Shown: positions 1-5,687 of the stretch, piece by piece
Layout of the letters: each line of letters starts with the position of its first letter
Position numbering within the stretch: the first letter of the stretch is position 1
From: Robiginitomaculum sp.
GTDB taxonomy: Bacteria > Pseudomonadota > Alphaproteobacteria > Caulobacterales > Maricaulaceae
Assembly (NCBI GenBank): GCA_002732905.1
Contig: NVTC01000005.1
Span: 34,090-39,776, forward strand
DNA: 5,687 bases
Direction of reading: 5' to 3'
The notes under the pieces: generated by a model
Told to the model about the DNA's origin: nothing
Seen by the model: only the letters and a program-made list of their open reading frames with translations
Databases searched by the model: none
Position numbers and translations under genes: made by a program

Positions 1-2732
1 TGGGCCATATTCACCCGTTTTAGGACAAACATTTCGAGAAAACCAGGTAGATTACGGGCCGCCAACCAAGTAATCAGACCAATGCCCAGAGCCTGCATAA
101 CATTCCATAAAGTGATATCTACATCCACTAGGCCCCCACTAGTAAGCTCCTTATAACCGCCTATACGCACACTATCAAAAACGGAAAGTGCAGGCAAAAT
201 ATTACTCCACAGCGCCCACAACGCACCAACCGTTACAACAAATACGGTGACGTTGATAAGCTGTTTGGACTGCCGATTAATAGTCTCTAGATCAATACTG
301 TCCGTATCCAACTTGGGGACTGCAATTTCGCCGCGTTCTTCAGCAGCGGCCTTCTCCATACGCTCCTTGACGGCACGGTCACGGCGAGCACGCGCTTGTT
401 CCAACGCTAAACGGCGTTGGGCAATCACCAATGTGCGCTTCATAAGGCCGTGGATTAGATAAGCGCCCATAAGAATACAAAACGATACGAAAAACCGAGA
501 TAATAACAACCTTGCAGTTTCGAAATAACCAAATGCCGCCAGCAATGCAGTCCCGAAAGGCACAATCACACCAAGAGCAAGAAACCAACGCTCATTGCGC
601 AGATACATACCTTCGGCTTCACGGTTTGTGGCAAGAAATACTTGTGAACGAGACCATGCCATTTTCAAAGAAAACCAGGAAACGCCCAACGAACCTATCA
701 AAAAACCTAACACCCCAAGGGCAGCTGCGCCTGAATCAAATTCTAAACTGCTGTTTGTCAATCCGGTCAAAAACACACTAACGCAAATGATAATGAGAAA
801 CCACGGAATATTTGCGAGTAATCGGTCACGCAATTGCCGGTCGACACGGAAATGCAAATCAAACAAACCACCCTTGCGGCTCCATGTCTGCAAACTTAAA
901 AATACAAATAATGGCAAGGACACTATGAAACATATGCGTGATAAATCTATGATAAACTTGGTGTCTGTTTCTGACAATGCGAAGATCACACCAAGAATAA
1001 CGACCATACCAACGATGACCACCGCCCTCGCGGCTCCATCAAACAGAACTAACGGCGTCAAGCTATATCCATCTTTTTGGACACGTCCAACCTTTGACCC
1101 CGTATTGGATACAAGCGGTTTTAACCTCTCGCGCAACATATGTAATGCAGCTAGAAACCCTAGGCCTAAGAAAATAAGGAAATACGAGTTACGCACACCA
1201 CTAACAAAAGCCTTGCCAATCGTAGTGATATTATCAGGATTGAATGTTTGAAAAACGCCTTTGACAACTTTGCCTGGCCACGACAAACCAAGTGTTTCCG
1301 TACTTGGCAACCACAATAAACGGCTGTCCAATAAAACGCATAACGCCGTCACTTCGTCGAGCAATTGTTGGTGCAATACATTGACCTCTTCCAACTTACG
1401 TGCCTTCAGAGACGCAACGGATGCCAATTCGTTCAAATGTCCGCGCCGACTATCATAAGCACGTTGTAAATGCTCAATATCGTTTTCGCTTAAATCCTGA
1501 CTGTCGCCGTTCTCAAGTTCATAAACAAATTTCAACGCAGCTATATCCAGTGGGCTTGCATTAAAAATTCCAATATTTTCTTGCGAGGTAATGCGCTGAA
1601 ACAAAGCGTCTTGCAGATCCGTTTCGCGCGATTTTATGCGTTGCTGAATATCCGAAATTTTTGGCTGTTTTTTGCGCAAGCTACGCAAATGTGCGCCGTA
1701 AGCTTTGTTCACTCTATTACTACCGAGAATTTGCTCCGTCACATTTGCATCAAATCGCACCTGTTGTAAGTTGATACCAATGCGTGTGACCTCTTCTGGT
1801 AAATTACCTTCCGAGCTTGCTATATCCAAATTTCTTTGAGCGAGTTTGACGTTCTCCTGAGCATATGCGAGCACCAAGGGGTGATCACCCACAAATTCCG
1901 CAGCTTCTTCTTCTGCGTCGTCTAAACGCAACTGTGCACCGTCTGTGCGGGCAACGCCTGTCCGTTCACTGAGTACTGATACCAAATCATTTGAGTGGCT
2001 AATTTTTGCAGCTGTTAAGCTGAGCCGTTTATCAAGTACTTTCCGGCGTGCAGAAATACTGGCGATCTCTTGCCCCAAAGCACGTGTCTTTTGGCGCTCC
2101 GCAAATAAATGGGCTTGGTTCAATACGGTCGTTGCTTGTTCGAGGTCACTTATTTCTGGGCCAGTTCCACCACTAGAGATCGCCGTTCGCGTAGCAATAC
2201 TCTGGTCAAGAACGGCTATTTCTTCCAACGCCTGAGCTGGACGAAGTTCTAGAGCTTGCAAATCTTCGTCGTATTGTTTCATGAGCCCGCGCAAAGTCCC
2301 GACATTGGTTTGCTCTTGCACAAGGCTTTGTTCTAACGCTTCAAGGCTGCGCTCACTATAAGCTGCCATCATATCTGCACGGGAACGGCGCAAAGTCTTA
2401 CGCACTGCGATTGTTTCTTGCTCAAGTGCTTTAATCAGCGCAGGCGCATTTTCCAGCTTAGCGGCAAAGTCTCGCCCCGAGCTTTCACTGGCTTTACCTT
2501 CAACGAGCCGCACCGCGGCATTGTTGTACAAATCTATAATCGAAGTTTTGTCTTCGGCGGTAATAGCAGCGCTATTTTCAATGCTAGAGATAGAGGCTTT
2601 TAATATGGCATCGGTAAACGGCACAGGTACTGGTGCTTGTCCTGTTTCGCTTTGCCCATAGGCAAATGGACCTGTTCCAAACACCATCAACAAGACGGCA
2701 AAAATTACTATAAAGAGTTTGCGCGCAAACAT
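1..2732 (-). CDS. MscK/KefA-type large mechanosensitive channel (3' end beyond left edge)
   Basis: Reading leftward from an ATG at 2732, one frame stays open for 910 codons to the window edge. Residues 1-26 look like a signal peptide: basic MFARK, a hydrophobic core, then cleavage near AYG|QS. Residues about 30-480 are Glu/Gln/Leu-rich and coiled-coil-like, as in the periplasmic MscS_porin region of E. coli MscK and MscM. From about residue 513 to 896 there are roughly nine hydrophobic helices (near 514, 567, 593, 637, 667, 718, 743, 825 and 875). The basic stretch [14 protein letters not shown] lies near 775-790, and the segment ends [18 protein letters not shown], which in this family directly precedes the MscS pore domain. 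The pore and cytoplasmic cage (roughly 200-300 residues) must lie beyond the edge. Such inner-membrane channels open under membrane tension during hypo-osmotic shock. No strong ribosome binding site is seen; the start was chosen because the signal peptide begins there. MscK versus MscM type is not resolved. Confidence 0.9.
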   Translation of the reverse strand, partial: MFARKLFIVIFAVLLMVFGTGPFAYGQSETGQAPVPVPFTDAILKASISSIENSAAITAEDKTSIIDLYNNAAVRLVEGKASESSGRDFAAKLENAPALIKALEQETIAVRKTLRRSRADMMAAYSERSLEALEQSLVQEQTNVGTLRGLMKQYDEDLQALELRPAQALEEIAVLDQSIATRTAISSGGTGPEISDLEQATTVLNQAHLFAERQKTRALGQEIASISARRKVLDKRLSLTAAKISHSNDLVSVLSERTGVARTDGAQLRLDDAEEEAAEFVGDHPLVLAYAQENVKLAQRNLDIASSEGNLPEEVTRIGINLQQVRFDANVTEQILGSNRVNKAYGAHLRSLRKKQPKISDIQQRIKSRETDLQDALFQRITSQENIGIFNASPLDIAALKFVYELENGDSQDLSENDIEHLQRAYDSRRGHLNELASVASLKARKLEEVNVLHQQLLDEVTALCVLLDSRLLWLPSTETLGLSWPGKVVKGVFQTFNPDNITTIGKAFVSGVRNSYFLIFLGLGFLAALHMLRERLKPLVSNTGSKVGRVQKDGYSLTPLVLFDGAARAVVIVGMVVILGVIFALSETDTKFIIDLSRICFIVSLPLFVFLSLQTWSRKGGLFDLHFRVDRQLRDRLLANIPWFLIIICVSVFLTGLTNSSLEFDSGAAALGVLGFLIGSLGVSWFSLKMAWSRSQVFLATNREAEGMYLRNERWFLALGVIVPFGTALLAAFGYFETARLLLSRFFVSFCILMGAYLIHGLMKRTLVIAQRRLALEQARARRDRAVKERMEKAAAEERGEIAVPKLDTDSIDLETINRQSKQLINVTVFVVTVGALWALWSNILPALSVFDSVRIGGYKELTSGGLVDVDITLWNVMQALGIGLITWLAARNLPGFLEMFVLKRVNMA
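2717..2730. repeat. 14-bp perfect palindrome at the channel gene start
   Basis: GTTTGCGCGCAAAC is a perfect palindrome covering codons 1-6 of the channel gene; its first base on the minus strand is the G of the ATG. As DNA it could be an operator; as RNA it could form only a tight hairpin beside the start codon. It may also simply reflect the codons for FARK. Function unknown. Confidence 0.45.
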
Positions 2733-2736
2733 ATCA

Positions 2737-2766
2737 GCCCATTTCTTTTGTGCCCATTTCTCTGGT
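2737..2766. repeat. Two-copy 15-bp tandem repeat
   Basis: The unit GCCCATTTCTTTTGT is followed immediately by GCCCATTTCTCTGGT; 13 of 15 positions match. It lies just upstream of the channel start, so on the minus strand the channel mRNA leader would carry AGAAATGGGC and then AAGAAATGGGC-like copies. It looks like a local tandem duplication. It has the same 15-bp period as the repeat at 2814-2858. Confidence 0.6.
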
Positions 2767-2813
2767 CTTGGCCAACATACGCGCACAAAGGTAAAATAAT
2801 AGTGATAAAACCT

Positions 2814-2858
2814 ATTTTCTCTTTTTACATTTTCTCTTATTATATTTTCTCTTGGCAA
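2814..2858. repeat. Three-copy 15-bp tandem repeat in the divergent intergenic region
   Basis: The 10-mer ATTTTCTCTT occurs exactly at 2814, 2829 and 2844, so the units are in register at 15 bp; the last five bases of each unit differ (TTTAC, ATTAT, GGCAA). The third copy runs into a possible -35 element of the thiolase promoter, and the second and third units form a minus-strand TATAAT. Candidate roles are binding sites for a regulator or a slippage-prone tract that alters promoter spacing; neither is shown by the sequence alone. Confidence 0.7.
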
Positions 2859-2867
2859 ATGATTATA
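2839..2867 (-). promoter_or_regulatory. Candidate -10 elements for the channel gene
   Basis: On the minus strand the exact hexamer TATAAT occurs twice, at 2867-2862 and 2844-2839, in the only upstream region available to the channel gene. Neither has a convincing -35 hexamer at 16-18 bp or an extended -10 TGn motif, and the region is AT-rich, so chance matches are likely. If either is used, the mRNA leader would be roughly 100-125 nt and would include the tandem repeats. Confidence 0.25.
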
Positions 2868-2882
2868 GAACCCGCATATACA
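2852..2882 (+). promoter_or_regulatory. Candidate sigma70-type promoter of the thiolase gene
   Basis: TTGGCA (2852-2857) and TATACA (2877-2882) lie 19 bp apart, or 17 bp if CATATA at 2875-2880 is the -10. Transcription would begin near 2890 and give a leader of about 35 nt. Spacing and match are imperfect. The -35 overlaps the end of the third 15-bp repeat, so anything bound to the repeats would touch this promoter. Confidence 0.35.
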
Positions 2883-2914
2883 ATTTTTTGCATATCACCC
2901 CGAAGCCCACTATT

Positions 2915-2918
2915 GGAG
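2915..2918 (+). promoter_or_regulatory. Ribosome binding site of the thiolase gene
   Basis: GGAG sits 6 nt before the ATG at 2925. This fixes the thiolase start, because the same frame stays open upstream to a TTG at 2637 and the longer version would overlap the channel gene. Confidence 0.8.
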
Positions 2919-2924
2919 AACATC

Positions 2925-4100
2925 ATGAGAGAAGCCGTTATCGTATCCACCGCCCGCACCCCTATTGGCAAAGCTTATAGAGGTGCATTTAACGCCACCC
3001 CTTCTCCGACACTAACCGGCCACTGTATTGACGCCGCCGTAAAACGTGCCGGCATTGACGGTGCAGAGGTTGATGATGTGATCATCGGCTGTGCCATGCA
3101 ACAAGGTGTGCAAGTGACCATTGGACGTAATTCTGTGTTGGCATCTTCCCTGCCCGTGACCGTATCGGGCCAAAGCGTTGACCGCCAATGTTCATCCGGC
3201 ATGATGGCTATTGGTATTGCTGCCAAGCAAATCATTTGTGATGGACACCAGATCGCTATCGGCGGCGGTGTTGATAGTATCTCTATGGTTCAAACGGCAG
3301 AAATGCGCTACGCCGTTGACCCGACCGTTCTCGCCAATCATCCAAACGCCTATATCCAGATGATCGACACGGCAGAAATCGTCGCTAAAAAATACGGCAT
3401 ATCACGCGAAGCTATGGACGAATATGCCGCTGAGAGCCAAACCCGCACCCATGCAGCCCAAGAAGCTGGCAAATTCGACGACGAAATTGTGCCACTGGCT
3501 ACAACGATGAAGATACAAAACAAGGAAACTGGCGAAATTTCTGAAATGGATGTGACTTTGGATAAAGACCAAGGCAACCGCCCCGGCACAACCGCTGAAG
3601 GCCTATCGGGCCTGAAACCAGTGCGCGGCCCAGACTTCACCATTACCGCCGGCAATGCGAGCCAACTGTCAGACGGTGCCTCCGTCAGCGTCCTCATGGA
3701 AGCTAAAGAAGCTTCAAGGCGCGGTCTATCACCGCTCGGCATTTACCGGGGCATGGCTGTCGCCGGCTTAGAGCCAGACGAAATGGGCATTGGCCCCGTG
3801 TTTGCTATCCCGAAACTCCTCAAAGCCAACGGGCTGACTATGGACGATATTGATTTGTGGGAACTGAACGAAGCTTTCGCCGTACAAGTGATATATTGCC
3901 GGGATAAACTCGGTATTCCGTCCGACCGCCTCAACGTCAACGGCGGCGCAATTTCCGTAGGTCACCCTTACGGCATGAGCGGCGCAAGAATGGTCGCGCA
4001 TTCACTCATAGAAGGCAAAAGACGCGGCGCGAAATACGTCGTCAGCACAATGTGCGTAGGCGGCGGCATGGGCGCAGCTGGGTTGTTTGAAGTCGCTTAA
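2925..4100 (+). CDS. Thiolase (acetyl-CoA C-acyltransferase / C-acetyltransferase family)
   Basis: A complete 391-residue thiolase, the normal length for the family. It catalyses reversible CoA-dependent cleavage of a 3-ketoacyl-CoA (or condensation of two acetyl-CoA) in the cytoplasm. All catalytic parts are visible: nucleophile Cys89 in [10 protein letters not shown], Asn315 in the NEAF motif, His347 in [14 protein letters not shown] and the second cysteine, Cys377, in [13 protein letters not shown]. The N-terminus [17 protein letters not shown] is also typical. Chain-length preference, and so beta-oxidation (FadA-like) versus acetoacetyl-CoA formation (PhaA/AtoB-like), cannot be read from the sequence; the GHPYGMSG variant rather than GHPIGASG leans toward the acyltransferase branch. 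No hydratase or dehydrogenase partner gene is adjacent. The gene is divergent from the channel gene and convergent with the Abi gene. One sampled 60-base line is about 58% GC, well above the Abi gene. ATG 2925 was chosen for its GGAG and the family N-terminus. Confidence 0.95.
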   Translation: MREAVIVSTARTPIGKAYRGAFNATPSPTLTGHCIDAAVKRAGIDGAEVDDVIIGCAMQQGVQVTIGRNSVLASSLPVTVSGQSVDRQCSSGMMAIGIAAKQIICDGHQIAIGGGVDSISMVQTAEMRYAVDPTVLANHPNAYIQMIDTAEIVAKKYGISREAMDEYAAESQTRTHAAQEAGKFDDEIVPLATTMKIQNKETGEISEMDVTLDKDQGNRPGTTAEGLSGLKPVRGPDFTITAGNASQLSDGASVSVLMEAKEASRRGLSPLGIYRGMAVAGLEPDEMGIGPVFAIPKLLKANGLTMDDIDLWELNEAFAVQVIYCRDKLGIPSDRLNVNGGAISVGHPYGMSGARMVAHSLIEGKRRGAKYVVSTMCVGGGMGAAGLFEVA

Positions 4101-4109
4101 TATAGATTA

Positions 4110-5054
4110 TTATTTATCGTGTAATACCCATGCTGGGCGTGTCCGCCAATCCTTTGGAAACCCCATTGCTATCTGCTGGCTTTCAGACGTAGTTTCTATT
4201 AACTCTATTAGTCTGTTCGGGTAGGAGGTTCGAGTATTTTGATGGTTTATCATAATGAGTATAATTGTGAGAACATTGTACATCCGATTATCTGGCTGGT
4301 TCTTTGAACTAGACAAATCCGTTTGTGCTTCTAAAATAATGTCATTTCTAAACCGCTTTATATTGGGAAGCCTTTTCACAAGTTTTCTATTCCACAATCT
4401 ATTATGATGAGCACAAATATTGCGTACATAGCAAAGCACATGGAGTACTCCCTCAAAAACTTCCTTTGTGGGAAGTCCCAAGTTTCTAGCAACATGTCGG
4501 GAAATTTTCGAATCTTTTGTTTTTGAAACCCATTTAGAAAGTTCGCCAAAAGTCATTGTTTCGCAAACCGCCCATAAGGGGGGAAGGAACGGACTAGTAT
4601 ATTTCGCCTTGTAATGCACATGGAATGTTTCTTTACTTTCTTCAACACCTCTTGCTAGGCGTGCCACCCTTGAATGATATAGCCAAGTATCCGAAAACAA
4701 ATCGATGTCCAAATGTGCATGAGAACCATATTCTAACGTCATGCGGTTTGTCCACCTAGACCTAACATTGACTTCTATTCGTTCAAGGGCCTCCATAACT
4801 AGCAATCGTAATTTTCGATCAAAAATATAAATATTGAGGATGTCATCCAGATGTGTTCCCGCAATAAACTTTTTGCTTCTTGTTACCCCTTCCTTCGGTA
4901 AATTTTCAAACGGAAGCCAGTACGCCCCAAGCCTATAATACCCGATTGTTCCAAGATATAATTTCAACCGCTCTGGATCTTCACAAACCAACCCTCGCGA
5001 AAGCAAAAGCGCGGCTTGTTCTTCAACGGTAGTAGCTAGTTTATCAAATTGCAT
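4110..5054 (-). CDS. Abi_2 (AbiD/AbiF-like) family protein with HEPN RNase motif
   Basis: A complete 314-residue protein of the abortive-infection Abi_2 family. Family landmarks in order: TTVEEQAALLLSRGL (8-22), IGYYRLGAYWLPF (37-49), a helical FDRKLRLLVMEALERIEVNVRSR (78-100), PLWAVCETMTFGELSKW (159-175) and RNICAHHNRLWNRK (211-224). The last carries R-x4-H (Arg211, His216), the signature of HEPN ribonucleases. Members are known or proposed RNA-cleaving toxins that arrest growth during phage infection, and AbiF-like proteins have been proposed as relatives of Cas13. Cytoplasmic; no signal peptide or membrane helix. ATG 5054 is chosen over the in-frame TTG at 5117 because the family begins a few residues before the EEQ motif and GGGGAGG lies 3 nt upstream. 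Three sampled 60-base lines give about 33%, 47% and 33% GC, lower than the thiolase, which suggests horizontal acquisition. Its stop is 9 bp from the thiolase stop. Target RNA unknown. Confidence 0.88.
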   Translation of the reverse strand: MQFDKLATTVEEQAALLLSRGLVCEDPERLKLYLGTIGYYRLGAYWLPFENLPKEGVTRSKKFIAGTHLDDILNIYIFDRKLRLLVMEALERIEVNVRSRWTNRMTLEYGSHAHLDIDLFSDTWLYHSRVARLARGVEESKETFHVHYKAKYTSPFLPPLWAVCETMTFGELSKWVSKTKDSKISRHVARNLGLPTKEVFEGVLHVLCYVRNICAHHNRLWNRKLVKRLPNIKRFRNDIILEAQTDLSSSKNQPDNRMYNVLTIILIMINHQNTRTSYPNRLIELIETTSESQQIAMGFPKDWRTRPAWVLHDK

Positions 5055-5084
5055 AGGCCTCCCCAGTATCCTAGAGAGGCCTAT
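5053..5084 (-). promoter_or_regulatory. Hairpin sequestering the Abi ribosome binding site and start codon
   Basis: ATAGGCCTC (5084-5076 on the minus strand) pairs perfectly with GAGGCCTAT (5061-5053) across a 14-nt loop. The 3' arm contains the GAGG of the Shine-Dalgarno (GGGGAGG, 5064-5058) and the first two bases of the ATG at 5054. A folded mRNA would therefore hide its own initiation site. Since the arms form a perfect 9-bp stem with five G-C pairs, this is unlikely to be accidental, but folding was not computed. As DNA the same repeat could be an operator. Confidence 0.6.
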
Positions 5085-5093
5085 TAATAAGGA

Positions 5094-5138
5094 ACCCCTC
5101 AATTTGGGCAAGTACAAAATACTCTAGGCCTGAGGGGT
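5094..5138 (-). repeat. Long stem-loop in the Abi leader
   Basis: ACCCCTCA (5138-5131, minus strand) and TGAGGGGT (5101-5094) are a perfect 8-bp inverted repeat. Inside it GGC/GCC (5130-5128 with 5109-5107) and AGTA/TACT (5123-5120 with 5114-5111) continue the stem, separated by small internal loops, to a 5-nt apical loop. No T-run follows, so it is not a typical intrinsic terminator. It may be part of a structured leader or a small RNA. Confidence 0.5.
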
Positions 5139-5150
5139 GTTGTTGCAGTC

Positions 5151-5170
5151 AACTTACGGTAAGTTTACCG
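5151..5170. promoter_or_regulatory. Two overlapping operator-like palindromes upstream of the Abi gene
   Basis: AACTTAC-G-GTAAGTT (5151-5165) and CGGTAA-GT-TTACCG (5157-5170) are both perfect and share nine bases. On the minus strand TTGACT (5179-5174) is followed 17 bp later by TAAGTT (5156-5151), a weak promoter match whose spacer is filled by the second palindrome. This is where a repressor of the Abi gene could bind. The -10 match is poor and no regulator gene is nearby. Confidence 0.4.
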
Positions 5171-5206
5171 GAAAGTCAAGATTATTTGTACTATGTGGAA
5201 AAAAAC

Positions 5207-5687
5207 CTACACCAAAACGCTATCAGCCTCGACATATTTCATGCCGAGTGCTTCGCCGACTGCGGCGTAGGTTAGCTTGCCTTCTGCTACGTTCAGGCCT
5301 TCTTTCAGATGTGCGTTATCGCGCAGAGCCTGTTTCCAGCCTTTGTTGGCTATGGCCATTGCGTGCTGAAGGGTAACTGCGTTTAGGGCGTATGTAGATG
5401 TGCGGGCTACGGCACCGGGCATATTGGCGACACAGTAATGGACAATATCGTCAACAATATAAGTCGGGTCAGCATGGGTAGTAGCTTTTGAAGTTTCAAA
5501 ACAGCCGCCTTGGTCGATGGCTACATCAACAAGCACAGCACCCGGCTGCATGGTTTTCAACATAGCACGCGTGATCAATTGCGGCGCAGCGGCGCCCGGT
5601 ACGAGAACGGCGCCGATAACCAAATCAGCCGTTTTGACAAGATCAGCCAAGACGCCCGGTGTAGAGCGCACGACTTTGGCAGAAGCC
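5207..5687 (-). CDS. ald: Alanine dehydrogenase, C-terminal part (5' end beyond right edge)
   Basis: The frame is open from the right edge to TAG at 5207-5209, giving 159 residues of a protein normally about 370 long. Landmarks are ADLVIGAVLVPGAAAP, then VDVAIDQGGCFETS, HYCVANMPGAVARTSTYAL and GLNVAEGKLTYAAVGEALG, all characteristic of alanine dehydrogenase. The Asp of AIDQGG corresponds to the catalytic Asp270 of the M. tuberculosis enzyme. The cytoplasmic enzyme interconverts L-alanine and pyruvate plus ammonium with NAD(H); the Rossmann fold start and the catalytic His lie beyond the edge. The GTG at 5671 is an internal valine, not a start, because the frame continues upstream with SAKV. 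A run of seven T follows the stop, without a visible stem before it, so read-through toward the Abi gene, which is on the same strand 152 bp downstream, is possible. Confidence 0.95.
   Translation of the reverse strand, partial: ASAKVVRSTPGVLADLVKTADLVIGAVLVPGAAAPQLITRAMLKTMQPGAVLVDVAIDQGGCFETSKATTHADPTYIVDDIVHYCVANMPGAVARTSTYALNAVTLQHAMAIANKGWKQALRDNAHLKEGLNVAEGKLTYAAVGEALGMKYVEADSVLV

Noticed and set aside
401..420. CCAACGC / GCGTTGG hairpin inside the channel gene
   Set aside because: A 7-bp stem with a 6-nt loop but no T-run, in the middle of coding sequence for a conserved basic RRLALEQ segment; best explained by codon choice.
595..1251. Plus-strand open frame of 218 codons opposite the channel gene
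   Set aside because: It lies wholly antisense to the channel gene, has no recognisable domain, is rich in Arg/Asn/Thr/Lys from reversed hydrophobic codons, and has no convincing ribosome binding site.
2637..2924. In-frame N-terminal extension of the thiolase from a TTG
   Set aside because: Extra 96 residues are unlike any thiolase, overlap the channel gene, translate the 15-bp repeats as FSFYI-like units, and the GGAG-ATG at 2915-2927 gives the normal start.
3350..3742. Minus-strand open frames within the thiolase (130 codons and smaller)
   Set aside because: Shadows of a GC-rich coding frame; no domain or start signal, while the plus-strand product is unmistakable.
5055..5117. 21-residue N-terminal extension of the Abi protein from TTG 5117
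   Set aside because: Family members begin close to the EEQ motif, the TTG lacks a clear ribosome binding site, and the ATG at 5054 has GGGGAGG just upstream.
5199..5205. Seven-T run after the alanine dehydrogenase stop as an intrinsic terminator
   Set aside because: No stable stem directly precedes it on the minus strand, so it does not meet the usual terminator pattern.
5055..5206. CRISPR array or guide repeats beside a Cas13-related HEPN protein
   Set aside because: The repeats present are inverted and short, with no regularly spaced direct repeats or spacers, and the protein has one visible R-x4-H motif and 314 residues, far smaller than Cas13.

Overview
The window is a compact bacterial chromosome segment with four protein genes and two informative intergenic regions. 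The thiolase and alanine dehydrogenase sequences, their moderate GC content and their gene style fit a marine-type alphaproteobacterium best. That placement is an inference from protein resemblance; no rRNA or other marker gene is present.

Layout, left to right. (1) Bases 1-2732, minus strand: the first 910 codons of a very large MscK/KefA-type mechanosensitive channel. It has a signal peptide, a long coiled periplasmic region and at least nine membrane helices, and it runs off the left edge just before the MscS pore domain. (2) Bases 2733-2924: a divergent, AT-rich intergenic region with two sets of 15-bp tandem repeats and candidate promoters facing both ways. (3) Bases 2925-4100, plus strand: a complete 391-residue thiolase with all catalytic residues. 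(4) Bases 4110-5054, minus strand: a complete 314-residue Abi_2/AbiD/AbiF-family protein with an R-x4-H HEPN ribonuclease motif. It ends 9 bp from the thiolase stop, tail to tail, and is clearly more AT-rich than its neighbours. (5) Bases 5055-5206: a 152-bp leader upstream of the Abi gene, packed with inverted repeats, including a perfect 9-bp stem that buries the Shine-Dalgarno and start codon. (6) Bases 5207-5687, minus strand: the C-terminal 159 residues of alanine dehydrogenase, running off the right edge.

The thiolase (acyl-CoA metabolism), alanine dehydrogenase (alanine-pyruvate interconversion) and the channel (osmotic safety valve) look like unrelated chromosomal genes rather than one pathway. 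The Abi gene is the accessory element: a likely growth-arrest or phage-defence RNase toxin set between two housekeeping genes. Its structured leader is the most interesting part of the window. It may hold translation down by itself, or may encode a structured RNA that controls the toxin, as RNA antitoxins do in related systems. No tRNA, rRNA, CRISPR array, transposase or integrase is visible.
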